Part shown: positions 1 to 6,699 of the stretch, piece by piece
Layout: every line of letters begins with the position of its first letter
Position numbering within the stretch: position 1 is the stretch's first letter
Source of the DNA: Magnetospirillum sp.
GTDB lineage: Bacteria > Pseudomonadota > Alphaproteobacteria > Rhodospirillales > Magnetospirillaceae
Direction: 5' to 3'
Assembly: GCA_020217035.1 (NCBI GenBank)
Contig: JAIWOG010000216.1
Location: forward strand, 1 to 10,059
Length of the DNA: 10,059 bases
Program-made: the position numbers and the translations under genes
Notes under the pieces: generated by a model
What the model saw: only the letters and a program-made list of their open reading frames with translations
Told to the model about the DNA's origin: nothing
The model's database searches: none

Positions 1-589
1 CCAGCACCTTCTGCCAGGACCAGGTGACCACGTCCAGCTTGGCCCACGGCATGTCCATGGCGAAGACAGCGCTGGTGGCGTCGCAGATGGTCAGGCCCTT
101 GCGGTCGTCGGCGATCCAGTCGCCGTCGGGCACCCGCACCCCGGCGGTGGTGCCGTTCCAGGTGAACACCACGTCGCGGTCGAAATCGGCCTGGGTCAGG
201 TCGGGCAACTGGCCGTAAGGCGCGGTGAAGACACGCAAATCGTCCAGCTTCAACTGCTTGGTGACGTCGCTGACCCAGGTCAGGCCGAAGGTGTCCCAGG
301 CGAACATGTCGATTCCGCGGGCGCCGAGCAACGACCACAGGGCCAGTTCCACCGCCCCGGTATCGGACGCCGGCACGATCCCCAGACGCCAGCCGGCAGG
401 CAGCCCCAGGATCTCGGCCGACAGGTCGATCACCTGTTCCAGCTTGGCCTTGCCGACCTTGGCGCGATGCGAGCGGCCGAAGGGGGCGTCTTTCAGCGCG
501 TCCACCGACCAGCCGGGACGCTTGGCGCAGGGGCCCGAGGAAAAATTGGGATTGTTGGGCTTCGACGACGGAAGCGCGATCTGGGACAT
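1..589 (-). CDS. serC: Phosphoserine aminotransferase, N-terminal part (cut by window edge)
   Basis: PLP-dependent aminotransferase of serine biosynthesis, converting 3-phosphohydroxypyruvate and glutamate to O-phosphoserine and 2-oxoglutarate in the cytosol; a vitamin B6 pathway role is also possible. The ATG is at 589-587 and 196 codons are visible, about half of the usual 370-390 residues. Seen directly: the N-terminal signature [15 protein letters not shown] near residues 13-27, [17 protein letters not shown] in the cofactor-binding region, [16 protein letters not shown], and TWSWQKVL at the cut end. The lysine of that last motif (K194) is the expected Schiff-base lysine of this SerC subtype, from family knowledge. 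No other in-frame start lies just upstream. The Shine-Dalgarno is weak: AAGG sits 13 bases before the ATG. The SLC13 permease gene lies 75 bases upstream on the same strand; a promoter candidate in that gap suggests separate transcription. The C-terminal half is outside the window. Confidence 0.93.
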   Translation of the reverse strand, partial: MSQIALPSSKPNNPNFSSGPCAKRPGWSVDALKDAPFGRSHRAKVGKAKLEQVIDLSAEILGLPAGWRLGIVPASDTGAVELALWSLLGARGIDMFAWDTFGLTWVSDVTKQLKLDDLRVFTAPYGQLPDLTQADFDRDVVFTWNGTTAGVRVPDGDWIADDRKGLTICDATSAVFAMDMPWAKLDVVTWSWQKVL

Positions 590-626
590 GATGACAGGAA
601 ACCCTTGGGCTTTTCGACAGCGCCGG

Positions 627-654
627 AGTTTAGCAGGGCATGCCCGCCAGGCAA
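627..654 (-). promoter_or_regulatory. Candidate promoter for serC
   Basis: Read on the minus strand, a TTGCCT box (654-649), a 16-base spacer and TAAACT (632-627) form a sigma70-like pair. TG one base before the -10 box makes an extended -10 (TGCTAAACT). Each hexamer matches four of six consensus bases. The spacer carries a perfect 10-base palindrome, GGGCATGCCC, at 636-645, which could be an operator. Transcription would start about 30 bases before the serC ATG. This was judged by eye only. Confidence 0.35.
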
Positions 655-664
655 GCTTTTCGGG

Positions 665-2521
665 TCACAACCCCCACAGCACTTTGACGCCGACGGCGAA
701 GGCGGCCCACATCACCAAGACCATGGGCAGGCCGGCCTTGACGTAATCGGCGAAGCGGTAATGGCCCGGCCCCATGACCAGCAGATTGGTCTGATAGCCG
801 ATGGGGGTGGCAAAGGAACAATTGGCCGCCAGGATGACGGTGATGGCGGCCAGCGCCGGATCGATGCCCATTTGCCGGGCCATGCCGACAGCGATGGGGG
901 TGAACAGCACGGCGGTGGCGTTGTTGGACAACACGTTGGTCAGCGCCGCCACCAATCCGAACATGGCGACCAGGATCCCCCAAGGCCCCACGTCCCCCAT
1001 GGCCGACAGCATGACCTTGGCCAGGAAGGCGGCGGTGCCGGTGGCGTCCATGGCCTCGCCCAGGGCCAGGGCGTTGCCCACCAGCAAAACCACCTTGGAA
1101 TCGATGGCGCCCACCGCCTGACGCGCCGTCAGCCCGCCCAAGGCGACCAGCGCCACGGCGACGGCGATGGCGGAAATGGCGATGGGCAGCACGCCGGTGG
1201 CCGACAGCCCCAGCATGGCCAGGAACAGCAGGCCAGCGGTCTTGGCGTGGTGGACGCGCGGCAACAGGCCGGCGCTGCCGGAAATCACCACCAGGTCGCG
1301 ATCCTGACGCAGGGTCTCGATGTCGTTCTCGTGGCCCATCAGCAACAGCACGTCGCCGGCTTGCAGCCGCAAGCCGCCGGTGGGACCGCGCATCATGCGG
1401 GCGCGGCGCTCCAGGCCCAGCACCACCAGATTGTGATAGCGGTTCAGCCCCAATTGTTCGACCGAAAAGCCGGTGAAGCGCGAGGTCGGCGGCACCATGG
1501 CCTCGACCAGCACCTGTTCGACCAGGGGGGCGGGAACGCGTGGGGACGCCCCTTCGTCATCCTCGTCCTCGTCACGGATTTCGGGCACCGACAGCAGGCC
1601 GGGATGCCGGGCCGCCGTCTCGGTCAGCGCCTTCCGGGACCCGGCGATCATCAGCACGTCGCCGGCCCGCAGCACGATGTCGTCATAGGGCGGGAACACC
1701 GATTCGCCGTCGCGGATGATCAGGTGCACGGTGATGTCGGGCAATTGCCTGAAGGTGCCGGCCTGGGCCTGGGCGCCGTCCAGGGCGGACCCGGCCCCCA
1801 CCTCGCATTGCGAGACGAATTGCTTGCCGGCGCCGCCGCCCGAGAACGCCTCGCCGGTGCCCTTGGGCAGCAGGCGCGGCATGACGAACAGCACGTAGAC
1901 CAAGCCGATGCCGGCCACCAGCAAGCCCATGGGGGTCTGCTGGAAGAAATCCAACCCCTCTTGCCCTTGGGCGATCAACGCGGACGATACCAGCAGGTTG
2001 GTGCTGGACCCGATCAAGGTGGTCATGCCGCCCAGGATGGCGGCGAAGGACAGCGGCATCATCAGACGCCCCGCCCCCAGGCCGGAGCGGAGCGCCAGGG
2101 CCTGGAACACTGGCAGGAACATCACCACCACCGGGGTGTCGTTGATGAAGCCGCTGGTCACCGCCACCAGCACCAGCGCCAAGCTCGCCAACATGACCGG
2201 CGACAGCCGCAGCTTGCCGACACTGTCGGCCAACCGGTCCAAGGCGCCGGTGCGGTTCAACCCCTCGGCCACCACCAGCAGCGCCATCACCGTCAGAAGC
2301 GCTGGATTGCCAAAGCCGGCCAGCAAGGTGTCGGGCGACAACAGGTTCTTGCCGTTCGGCCCGGCCACCGGCAGGACGTGGAACGCCACCATCATGATGA
2401 CCAAAATGCCGATGGAGGCCACTTCGACCGACACCCGTTCGGACATGTAAAGCGCCAGGGTCAGCACTAGCAGCCCCAAGGTCACCCACATCTGGGCCGT
2501 CATCGCCAATTCGCCCGCCAC
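665..2521 (-). CDS. SLC13/DASS-family anion permease with two RCK_C (TrkA-C) domains
   Basis: Inner-membrane secondary transporter of the divalent-anion:sodium symporter superfamily, probably importing sulfate, a dicarboxylate or a similar anion; substrate not determinable from sequence. The 618 residues split as in the RCK-bearing branch: N-terminal membrane half (about 10-220), two cytosolic RCK_C domains (about 232-303 and 334-405) joined by an acidic linker (DEDEDDEG, 318-325), then a C-terminal membrane half (about 427-618). Family hallmarks are SGFINDTPVVVMFLP (123-137) and GGMTTLIGSSTNLLVSS (164-180) in the first half, and NVLSNNATAVLFTPIA (529-544) and CSFATPIGYQTN (568-579) in the second, an inverted-repeat pair. 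The GTG at 2521-2519 is chosen over the ATG at 2503 because GGAGG (2528-2532) lies six bases before the GTG, while the ATG has no site of its own. The gene is divergent from the YkgJ-type gene across 138 bases. Confidence 0.88.
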   Translation of the reverse strand: MAGELAMTAQMWVTLGLLVLTLALYMSERVSVEVASIGILVIMMVAFHVLPVAGPNGKNLLSPDTLLAGFGNPALLTVMALLVVAEGLNRTGALDRLADSVGKLRLSPVMLASLALVLVAVTSGFINDTPVVVMFLPVFQALALRSGLGAGRLMMPLSFAAILGGMTTLIGSSTNLLVSSALIAQGQEGLDFFQQTPMGLLVAGIGLVYVLFVMPRLLPKGTGEAFSGGGAGKQFVSQCEVGAGSALDGAQAQAGTFRQLPDITVHLIIRDGESVFPPYDDIVLRAGDVLMIAGSRKALTETAARHPGLLSVPEIRDEDEDDEGASPRVPAPLVEQVLVEAMVPPTSRFTGFSVEQLGLNRYHNLVVLGLERRARMMRGPTGGLRLQAGDVLLLMGHENDIETLRQDRDLVVISGSAGLLPRVHHAKTAGLLFLAMLGLSATGVLPIAISAIAVAVALVALGGLTARQAVGAIDSKVVLLVGNALALGEAMDATGTAAFLAKVMLSAMGDVGPWGILVAMFGLVAALTNVLSNNATAVLFTPIAVGMARQMGIDPALAAITVILAANCSFATPIGYQTNLLVMGPGHYRFADYVKAGLPMVLVMWAAFAVGVKVLWGL

Positions 2522-2659
2522 CCGGATCCTCCACCCCTGAAACTTGCACGGACAGCAATAACACTTCGCCTCATATTACAGCAAGCATTAGTATGATTTT
2601 TATATTTTACACATTTTAAATGTTGTTGATTGGTCATGTGGCAGTGATACCCTCGGGCC
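2522..2659. promoter_or_regulatory. Divergent intergenic region with AT-rich core and 13-base palindrome
   Basis: This gap must hold promoters for the SLC13 permease (minus) and the YkgJ-type gene (plus). About 2571-2632 is strikingly AT-rich against GC-rich surroundings. Inside it, ACATTT-T-AAATGT at 2611-2623 is a perfect inverted repeat with a single central base, a plausible operator for a dimeric regulator. Several TATAAT-like hexamers occur in the AT-rich stretch (for example TAATAT on the minus strand near 2574-2579), but none has a convincing -35 partner, so no single promoter is called. Confidence 0.4.
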
Positions 2660-3397
2660 ATGTCATCTTCCGGTTTCGATCCCTTCACCCAGATGCGCGG
2701 CCAAACCCGCGCGGTCCCGCCGCCGCCGTTGGAACAAGCCGCCTTCGAAGCCAGCAACAACGCTGTCGCCGCCAGCCTGGGACAGGGGGAGGACGCACTT
2801 CTGGACGCCGTCGTCACCGTCTGGGCGCGGGCCGACCGGATTTTCGACACCATTCGCGCCACCCCGGCCTATGTCCTGGGAACGGCGCCGGCAGCCTGCC
2901 GGCGGGGCTGCGGCTGGTGCTGCCACCAGAAGGTGGGCGCTGCCGCCATCGAGGTGCTGGCCATGTCCCGCGCCCTGGCCCAGCGCCCGGTTGAACGCGC
3001 CATGCTGGCCGATTGGGCACCGGGCCGCCCCTGCGCCTTCCTGAAAGACGGCGCCTGCGCCGTATACGACATCCGGCCGCTGAAATGCCGCTCGCTGTGG
3101 CACGTGGACGTACGCCATTGCATGGCCAAATATGCCGGACTGCCGGTCAGCGGAACCAAAACCGACCCGACGTTTCGCAGCGAACCGAAGATGATCTATG
3201 AGGGCGCCCTGAAAGGGCTGGCCCTGACCCTGATCAAGGAAGGCCGCGATTGCCCGGGTCTGGACCTGATGCCGGCCTTGCGAGCCGTCATCGACGATGC
3301 CGACGCCGTCCGGCGTTGGTGGACGGGCGACAGCCCCTTTCCAGCCCAGGCGGTGGTCGACTGGTTCCCCAAGCCGGTGAAGAAGAAAAGGCGCTGA
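2660..3397 (+). CDS. YkgJ-family cysteine-cluster protein (putative metal or Fe-S binding)
   Basis: Cytosolic protein of 245 residues of the YkgJ/UPF0153 cysteine-cluster family, whose members are thought to bind zinc or an iron-sulfur cluster; the biochemical role is unknown. The core shows CRRGCGWCCHQ (80-90: C80, C84, C87, C88), then RPCAFLKDGACAVYDIRPLKC (C125, C133, C143), with two more cysteines at 154 and 198. The CxxxCxxCC plus C-x7-C-x9-C spacing and the YDIRPLKCR block are the family signature. The N-terminal 75 residues and the basic tail (KPVKKKRR) are outside the conserved core. The start is not firmly set: there is no good Shine-Dalgarno before 2660, and an ATG at codon 12 is possible. 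The gene runs convergently into the HxlR gene with one base between the stop codons, so any terminator must lie inside a coding region. Confidence 0.8.
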   Translation: MSSSGFDPFTQMRGQTRAVPPPPLEQAAFEASNNAVAASLGQGEDALLDAVVTVWARADRIFDTIRATPAYVLGTAPAACRRGCGWCCHQKVGAAAIEVLAMSRALAQRPVERAMLADWAPGRPCAFLKDGACAVYDIRPLKCRSLWHVDVRHCMAKYAGLPVSGTKTDPTFRSEPKMIYEGALKGLALTLIKEGRDCPGLDLMPALRAVIDDADAVRRWWTGDSPFPAQAVVDWFPKPVKKKRR

Positions 3398-3398
3398 T

Positions 3399-3743
3399 CT
3401 AAAGGGTCGCGCCGAATTCGGCCATGGCCTTGATCACCACCAACAATCCCATGCCCTTGTCGGTCAGGGAGTATTCGGTGTGCGGCGGCACCACCGGATA
3501 GATCTCCTTGTGAACCAGGCCACGCCCTTCCAGCAGGCGCAAGCGTTCAGTCAGCACCTTGGGGCTGATCCCGTCCAGCGCCGTCAGCAATTGGCCGAAA
3601 CGCCGAGGTCCGGCCAGCAATTCGCGAACGACCAGCGTCGTCCATTTGCCTTCGATCACCTGGGCGGCACGACCAACCGGGCAATCCGGCTGGCAAGCCA
3701 TGGCGATCAATTCCTTTGCCAGAGGCTGTTTCATGGCGTCCAT
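3399..3743 (-). CDS. HxlR-family winged-helix transcriptional regulator
   Basis: Small DNA-binding regulator (114 residues from the chosen start) with the HxlR/MarR-like winged helix. Visible: an N-terminal ACQPDCPVGRAAQVIEGKWT block (16-35), where the CPV-x8-GKW pattern is typical; RELLAGPRRFGQLLTAL leading into GISPKVLTERLRLLEGRGLVHKE as the recognition-helix region (59-80); and the wing with YPVVPPHTEYSLTDKG (82-97). HxlR proteins act as dimers; some sense electrophiles or oxidants through N-terminal cysteines, and two cysteines (17, 21) are present here. Starts are possible at 3743 (ATG), 3734 (ATG) and 3785 (GTG). The first is preferred because the GTG would put the inverted-repeat operator inside the coding region and has no ribosome-binding site; none of the three has a strong one. 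It is divergent from a four-helix membrane protein gene, its probable target. Confidence 0.85.
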   Translation of the reverse strand: MDAMKQPLAKELIAMACQPDCPVGRAAQVIEGKWTTLVVRELLAGPRRFGQLLTALDGISPKVLTERLRLLEGRGLVHKEIYPVVPPHTEYSLTDKGMGLLVVIKAMAEFGATL

Positions 3744-3745
3744 CC

Positions 3746-3770
3746 CATACTTACCAAAAGGTACATACTT
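3746..3770. promoter_or_regulatory. Candidate HxlR operator
   Basis: The plus strand reads CATACTTACC-AAAA-GGTACATACTT. It contains TACTTACC facing GGTACATA across four A's, an imperfect inverted repeat with six of eight positions matching. It also carries a direct repeat, CATACTT, at 3746-3752 and 3764-3770. Inverted repeats built on TACTTACC/GGTAAGTA are typical of HxlR-family sites (family knowledge). It abuts the regulator's own start codon and overlaps the -35 box of the divergent gene, a position suited to repression of both. Confidence 0.55.
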
Positions 3771-3798
3771 CACAAAGGAAAGCACGGGCGACTAGACT
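3769..3798 (+). promoter_or_regulatory. Candidate promoter for the four-helix membrane protein gene
   Basis: TTCACA (3769-3774, five of six consensus bases) is followed after 18 bases by TAGACT (3793-3798, four of six). This would start transcription near 3805, about 20 bases before the ATG. The -35 box touches the end of the HxlR operator candidate, so a bound dimer should block RNA polymerase. Assigned by eye. Confidence 0.4.
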
Positions 3799-3825
3799 CG
3801 GCAAGTCAACTGATCGGAGGATTTC

Positions 3826-4233
3826 ATGAATTATGCTAAAATCGCGGTGCTGGTTGTCGCCGCCTCGCAGCTTGTTCTGGGCATCCTGTTCCTGCTGTGG
3901 CCCGGCATCATGTACCACGCCATGGGCATACCGGTCCCCATGCCGGGCACCAACTACATCCTGGCCATGTTCGCCGCCCGCCTGCTGGTCTTCGGCGCGG
4001 TCCTGGTGGTCATCCGGCGCCGTCTTGATCATCACGGCCTGTGGCTGGTCGCCATGGCGGCGATCCAGATGATCGATTTCGCCGCCGGGGTCTATTTCGT
4101 CAGCGCCGGCCACGTGGCGCTGTCCGACGCCGCCTTTCCCATGGTCAATGCCGTGGTCTTCGCCGCCGCCATGCTGATGGTGCGCGTCAACACCAGCACA
4201 GGTTCCTGCCGCCAGGAATGCCCAAGGGCTTAG
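3826..4233 (+). CDS. Small four-helix inner-membrane protein, function unknown
   Basis: A 135-residue hydrophobic protein that I cannot place in a named family. Four membrane segments can be drawn at about 5-25, 44-63, 71-94 and 101-119, with the basic loop RRRLDHH (64-70) between helices 2 and 3, which would face the cytosol. The tail is short and polar with two cysteines (SCRQEC). The start is firm: GGAGG at 3816-3820 lies five bases before the ATG. The gene is divergent from the HxlR regulator and carries the operator candidate at its -35 box, so it is probably an HxlR-controlled gene induced by a stress or small molecule; this is inference. Its TAG (4231-4233) overlaps the end of the PhzF-family gene on the other strand by four bases. 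Confidence 0.75.
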   Translation: MNYAKIAVLVVAASQLVLGILFLLWPGIMYHAMGIPVPMPGTNYILAMFAARLLVFGAVLVVIRRRLDHHGLWLVAMAAIQMIDFAAGVYFVSAGHVALSDAAFPMVNAVVFAAAMLMVRVNTSTGSCRQECPRA

Positions 4234-5021
4234 ATTTCAGCTTCTCCCGCCACATAGGGCACCACTTGGCCGGCGATCAGCACCCGGTCGCCGGCCAGGT
4301 CCACCCACAACAAGCCGCCCCGGGTCGATACCTGCCGGGCCACCAGGCTGCTCTTGCCCAAACGCTTTGCCCAGAACGGCGCCAGCACGCAATGGGCGGA
4401 ACCGGTCACCGGGTCCTCGGCGATACCCTTGCGCGGGGCGAAATAACGCGACACGAAGTCGCAATCGCCGTCGCCGGGCGCGGTGACGATCAGGCCGGGT
4501 TTGGACAAGCCGGCCACCGCCGCCATGTCGGGCACCAGGCTGCGGACAGCGTCGGCGCTGTCCAGCACGCACATAAGGTGATTGGGCGTCGCCAGCACCT
4601 CGCGCACCGGCTTGGCCAGGATGGAATCGATCCCCTCGGGAAAAACGCTGGCCCGCGGCTTCAGGGCCGGGAAATCAAGAACCAGCCGGTCGGCATCGCC
4701 GCGCACCGGCAAGTCGCCGCTTTTCGAGGTGAAAACCACACGGTTCTCGTCCTCGCCCTGCCGCAACGCCTGCAACACCACCCAAGCCGCCGCCAAGGTG
4801 GCGTGACCGCACAACTCCACCTCGACCTTGGGGGTGAACCAGCGGATGTGCCAGCCCTGAGGTTCGCGCACCAGAAATGCGGTTTCAGACAGGTTGTTTT
4901 CCGCCGCCACCGCCAGCAGGGTCGTGTCGTCGGGCCAGGCTGGCAGCACCATCACCGCCGCCGGGTTGCCGGCAAAACGCCTTTCGGCGAATGAATCCAC
5001 CTGCCAGAACGCGACCTTCAT
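4230..5021 (-). CDS. PhzF-family isomerase/epimerase-like protein
   Basis: Cytosolic 263-residue protein with the PhzF/diaminopimelate-epimerase fold. PhzF itself isomerises a phenazine precursor, but most bacterial homologues have unknown substrates, and no other phenazine gene is present, so the name should not be read as a pathway. Seen: DSFAERRFAGNPAAV (9-23), ENNLSETAFLV (41-51) with the putative catalytic glutamate E46, WFTPKVEVELCGHATLAAAW (61-80) with H73, and EDPVTGSAHC (202-211) with D203 and S208. These match the glutamate, histidine, aspartate and serine active-site positions known for PhzF. Length is normal for the family. GGAAGG lies nine bases before the ATG, within the end of the upstream glycosyltransferase gene, which stops four bases earlier. 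It is the last gene of the thiD-GT25-phzF operon. Confidence 0.88.
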   Translation of the reverse strand: MKVAFWQVDSFAERRFAGNPAAVMVLPAWPDDTTLLAVAAENNLSETAFLVREPQGWHIRWFTPKVEVELCGHATLAAAWVVLQALRQGEDENRVVFTSKSGDLPVRGDADRLVLDFPALKPRASVFPEGIDSILAKPVREVLATPNHLMCVLDSADAVRSLVPDMAAVAGLSKPGLIVTAPGDGDCDFVSRYFAPRKGIAEDPVTGSAHCVLAPFWAKRLGKSSLVARQVSTRGGLLWVDLAGDRVLIAGQVVPYVAGEAEI

Positions 5022-5025
5022 CTTT

Positions 5026-5757
5026 TCAGACCTTCCGTTCGTCCAAATCGGAATCGCCGTTGGGCCCCTGGACCACCGGCGGAAAGCATAACAGGGCCGA
5101 AATCTCGCCCCGCTGCATGGCGGCGTTCACCGCCATGTCCACCGCGACCCCCTCGACACGGCGGCGGTCGCGGAACAGTTCCACGCTTACCGGACGCAAG
5201 GGGAAACAGGCGGACAGCAGCTTGGCGGCCCCTTGCGGACTGATGGCGTAGGCCAGCAATCCCCAGCACAGATGGGCGCGGTAAAGCGGCGGCATGGGCA
5301 TGGCGGTGGCGTTTTGGGCGTAATGATCGAAATAGCCCGGCTGCCCACGCGGGCCGCCACCGAAGGTGACATGAGCCAGCAGACGGTCTGGCATCTCGAT
5401 CATCACCTCGGCATCGGCGTTGCAGCCGAAAAAGATCAGGTCGGCATGTTCCAGGGCCTTGCCGGCCGCCGCCAGGACCGCGGCGGCACCGTGACGCAGG
5501 CAGGAATCGTCCTCGAACACCAGGCGCGGCGCGGCCTCGTCGACGCAGGCTTGCCATTGGCGACGGTGGGAAAGCGCGGTTGCCGCCACCCGGGGTTCGC
5601 AGCCCACGGGCAGGTCAGCGTCGCCCAAATCCTCGGGCTCGGCGGCGACGTCGAAACACCAGCGCACCGGGTGAGCGCGATTCCAGCCCAAAAAACGACG
5701 GCGGCGGTCGTCCCGGCTGGCGCGGTTGATGACGTGGACGACCGGTGACACGGTCAC
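5026..5757 (-). CDS. Glycosyltransferase family 25-like protein (LPS-type sugar transferase)
   Basis: A 243-residue protein resembling glycosyltransferase family 25, which adds galactose or other sugars to lipooligosaccharide or related glycans from nucleotide sugars. Visible landmarks are the N-terminal strand VVHVINRASRDDRR (6-19), ALSHRRQW (61-68), LVFEDDSCL (79-87) as the acidic nucleotide-sugar or metal site, GLLAYAISPQGAAKLL (166-181) and VDMAVNAAM (206-214). No signal peptide or membrane segment is seen, so it should act on the cytosolic face of the membrane. The GTG start (5757-5755) overlaps the thiD stop as GTGA, a pattern of translational coupling; a second GTG two codons on is possible. 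Acceptor and donor cannot be told from sequence, and the first motif is less canonical than the usual INLDR. It has no other glycan genes beside it. Confidence 0.75.
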   Translation of the reverse strand: MTVSPVVHVINRASRDDRRRRFLGWNRAHPVRWCFDVAAEPEDLGDADLPVGCEPRVAATALSHRRQWQACVDEAAPRLVFEDDSCLRHGAAAVLAAAGKALEHADLIFFGCNADAEVMIEMPDRLLAHVTFGGGPRGQPGYFDHYAQNATAMPMPPLYRAHLCWGLLAYAISPQGAAKLLSACFPLRPVSVELFRDRRRVEGVAVDMAVNAAMQRGEISALLCFPPVVQGPNGDSDLDERKV

Positions 5758-6557
5758 CAGCCGTACTCGGCTATGGCATGCAGATGGTTCAGCGGCCCAT
5801 GACCGTGGCCCAGCCCCGGCGCCGTCTCGATGGCGCGGCGCACATAGATCCGTGCCCGCGTCACCGCGTCACCCAGGCTCATGCCCTGGGCGATGCCGGC
5901 CGCCACCGCCGAGGCCAGGGTGCAACCGGTGCCGTGGGTCGAGGCGGTATGGATGCGGGTGGACGCAAAGCGCACCAGCCGATCGGGCGTCGCCAGTACG
6001 TCCACCAACTGGTCGCCGGGCAGATGCCCCCCCTTCAGCAGCACCGCGCCACAGCCCAGGGCCAGCAGGTCGCCGGCCGCCGCATCCAGGTCGCCGACGC
6101 CGTCGATGGGCCGCCCCAGCAGCACCTGGGCTTCGGGAATGTTGGGGGTGATCAGCGCGGCGCGGCGCACCAGCAGGTCGACCAGGGCCTGCGCCGCGTC
6201 GTCGGCCAGAAGCGCAGCGCCACCCTTGGCCACCATCACCGGATCGACCACCAGGGGAATGCCGACAGCGTGGCTTTCCAGGGACGCCGCCACCGCCTGG
6301 ATCACCGGAACGCTGGCCAGCATGCCGGTTTTGACGCAATCGGCGCCGATGTCATCCAGTACCAGTTCCATCTGACTTTGAATGAAAGACGGCGGCACCG
6401 GGTGGATGCCGAAGACACCTTGGGTGTTCTGGGCGGTCAGCGCGGTGATGGCGGTGGCCCCAAACGCGCCGAGCGCCGACACCGCCTTCAAATCGGCCTG
6501 GATACCGGCGCCGCCGCCTGAATCCGAGCCTGCCACAATGAGAACACGACCCTTCAT
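5754..6557 (-). CDS. thiD: Hydroxymethylpyrimidine/phosphomethylpyrimidine kinase
   Basis: Cytosolic kinase of thiamine biosynthesis that phosphorylates HMP to HMP-P and then HMP-PP using ATP; ribokinase-like fold. The 267 residues match the usual length. Seen: VAGSDSGGGAGIQADLKA (8-25), TALTAQNTQGV (38-48), KTGML (76-80), VVDPVMVAKGG (103-113), LITPNIPEA (135-143), LLKGGH (173-178) and HGTGCTLASAVAAG (208-221), with the GTGC anion hole and probable catalytic cysteine C212. The ATG at 6557 is preferred over a 36-codon longer reading from 6665, because the family begins right at the MKGRVLIVAGSDS block and GGAAGG lies eight bases before this ATG. No convincing TPP riboswitch is seen upstream. 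It is the first gene of an operon with the GT25 and PhzF-family genes. Confidence 0.93.
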   Translation of the reverse strand: MKGRVLIVAGSDSGGGAGIQADLKAVSALGAFGATAITALTAQNTQGVFGIHPVPPSFIQSQMELVLDDIGADCVKTGMLASVPVIQAVAASLESHAVGIPLVVDPVMVAKGGAALLADDAAQALVDLLVRRAALITPNIPEAQVLLGRPIDGVGDLDAAAGDLLALGCGAVLLKGGHLPGDQLVDVLATPDRLVRFASTRIHTASTHGTGCTLASAVAAGIAQGMSLGDAVTRARIYVRRAIETAPGLGHGHGPLNHLHAIAEYGW

Positions 6558-6673
6558 GTCCTGGACCTTCCCTGCGGATGGAAGCCTGAGAGCAATTTCA
6601 CCCGAAGCGTGGACATGCGACAAGCCCGAGCGGCGATTGAGCAGCCCGGCACGGGCCATTTTCAAATGGTCGA

Positions 6674-6698
6674 CTTGTTCCGCTTTGGCGGAGACAAG
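6674..6698 (-). terminator. Stem-loop after the CBS-DUF294 gene (possible terminator)
   Basis: On the minus strand, starting one base after the stop codon of the CBS-DUF294 gene, CTTGTCTCCGC and GCGGAACAAG pair around a CAAA loop with a single bulged base. No run of T's follows, so it is not a classic intrinsic terminator. It may stabilise the mRNA end or work with Rho. A second short palindrome, CCATTTTCAAATGG (6656-6669), follows directly. Confidence 0.4.
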
Positions 6699-6699
6699 C

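Noticed and set aside
467..2470. Very long plus-strand open frame (667 codons) opposite the SLC13 permease
   Set aside because: Its translation is a low-complexity Q/H/G/D-rich protein with no domain, exactly antisense to a permease with clear family motifs. In GC-rich genomes such shadow frames are common.
4230..5021. Phenazine biosynthesis cluster suggested by the PhzF-family gene
   Set aside because: No other phz gene is present, and most PhzF-family proteins are unrelated to phenazines.
6560..6620. GGGTGAAATTGCTCTCAGGC upstream of thiD (minus strand), resembling the 3' half of a glycine riboswitch core
   Set aside because: The matching 5' GGAGAG half, the GCCGAAG-GGCAA block and the tandem layout are missing, and thiD is not an expected glycine-switch target. 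Probably chance.
6558..6665. 36-codon N-terminal extension of ThiD from 6665
   Set aside because: The extension has no family counterpart, whereas the ATG at 6557 has GGAAGG eight bases upstream and begins right at the conserved N-terminus.
6558..6699. Possible TPP riboswitch before thiD
   Set aside because: No CTGAGA with ACCTGATC-type partner in the right order on the minus strand. The CTGAGAG seen near 6586 is on the plus strand, the wrong direction for thiD.
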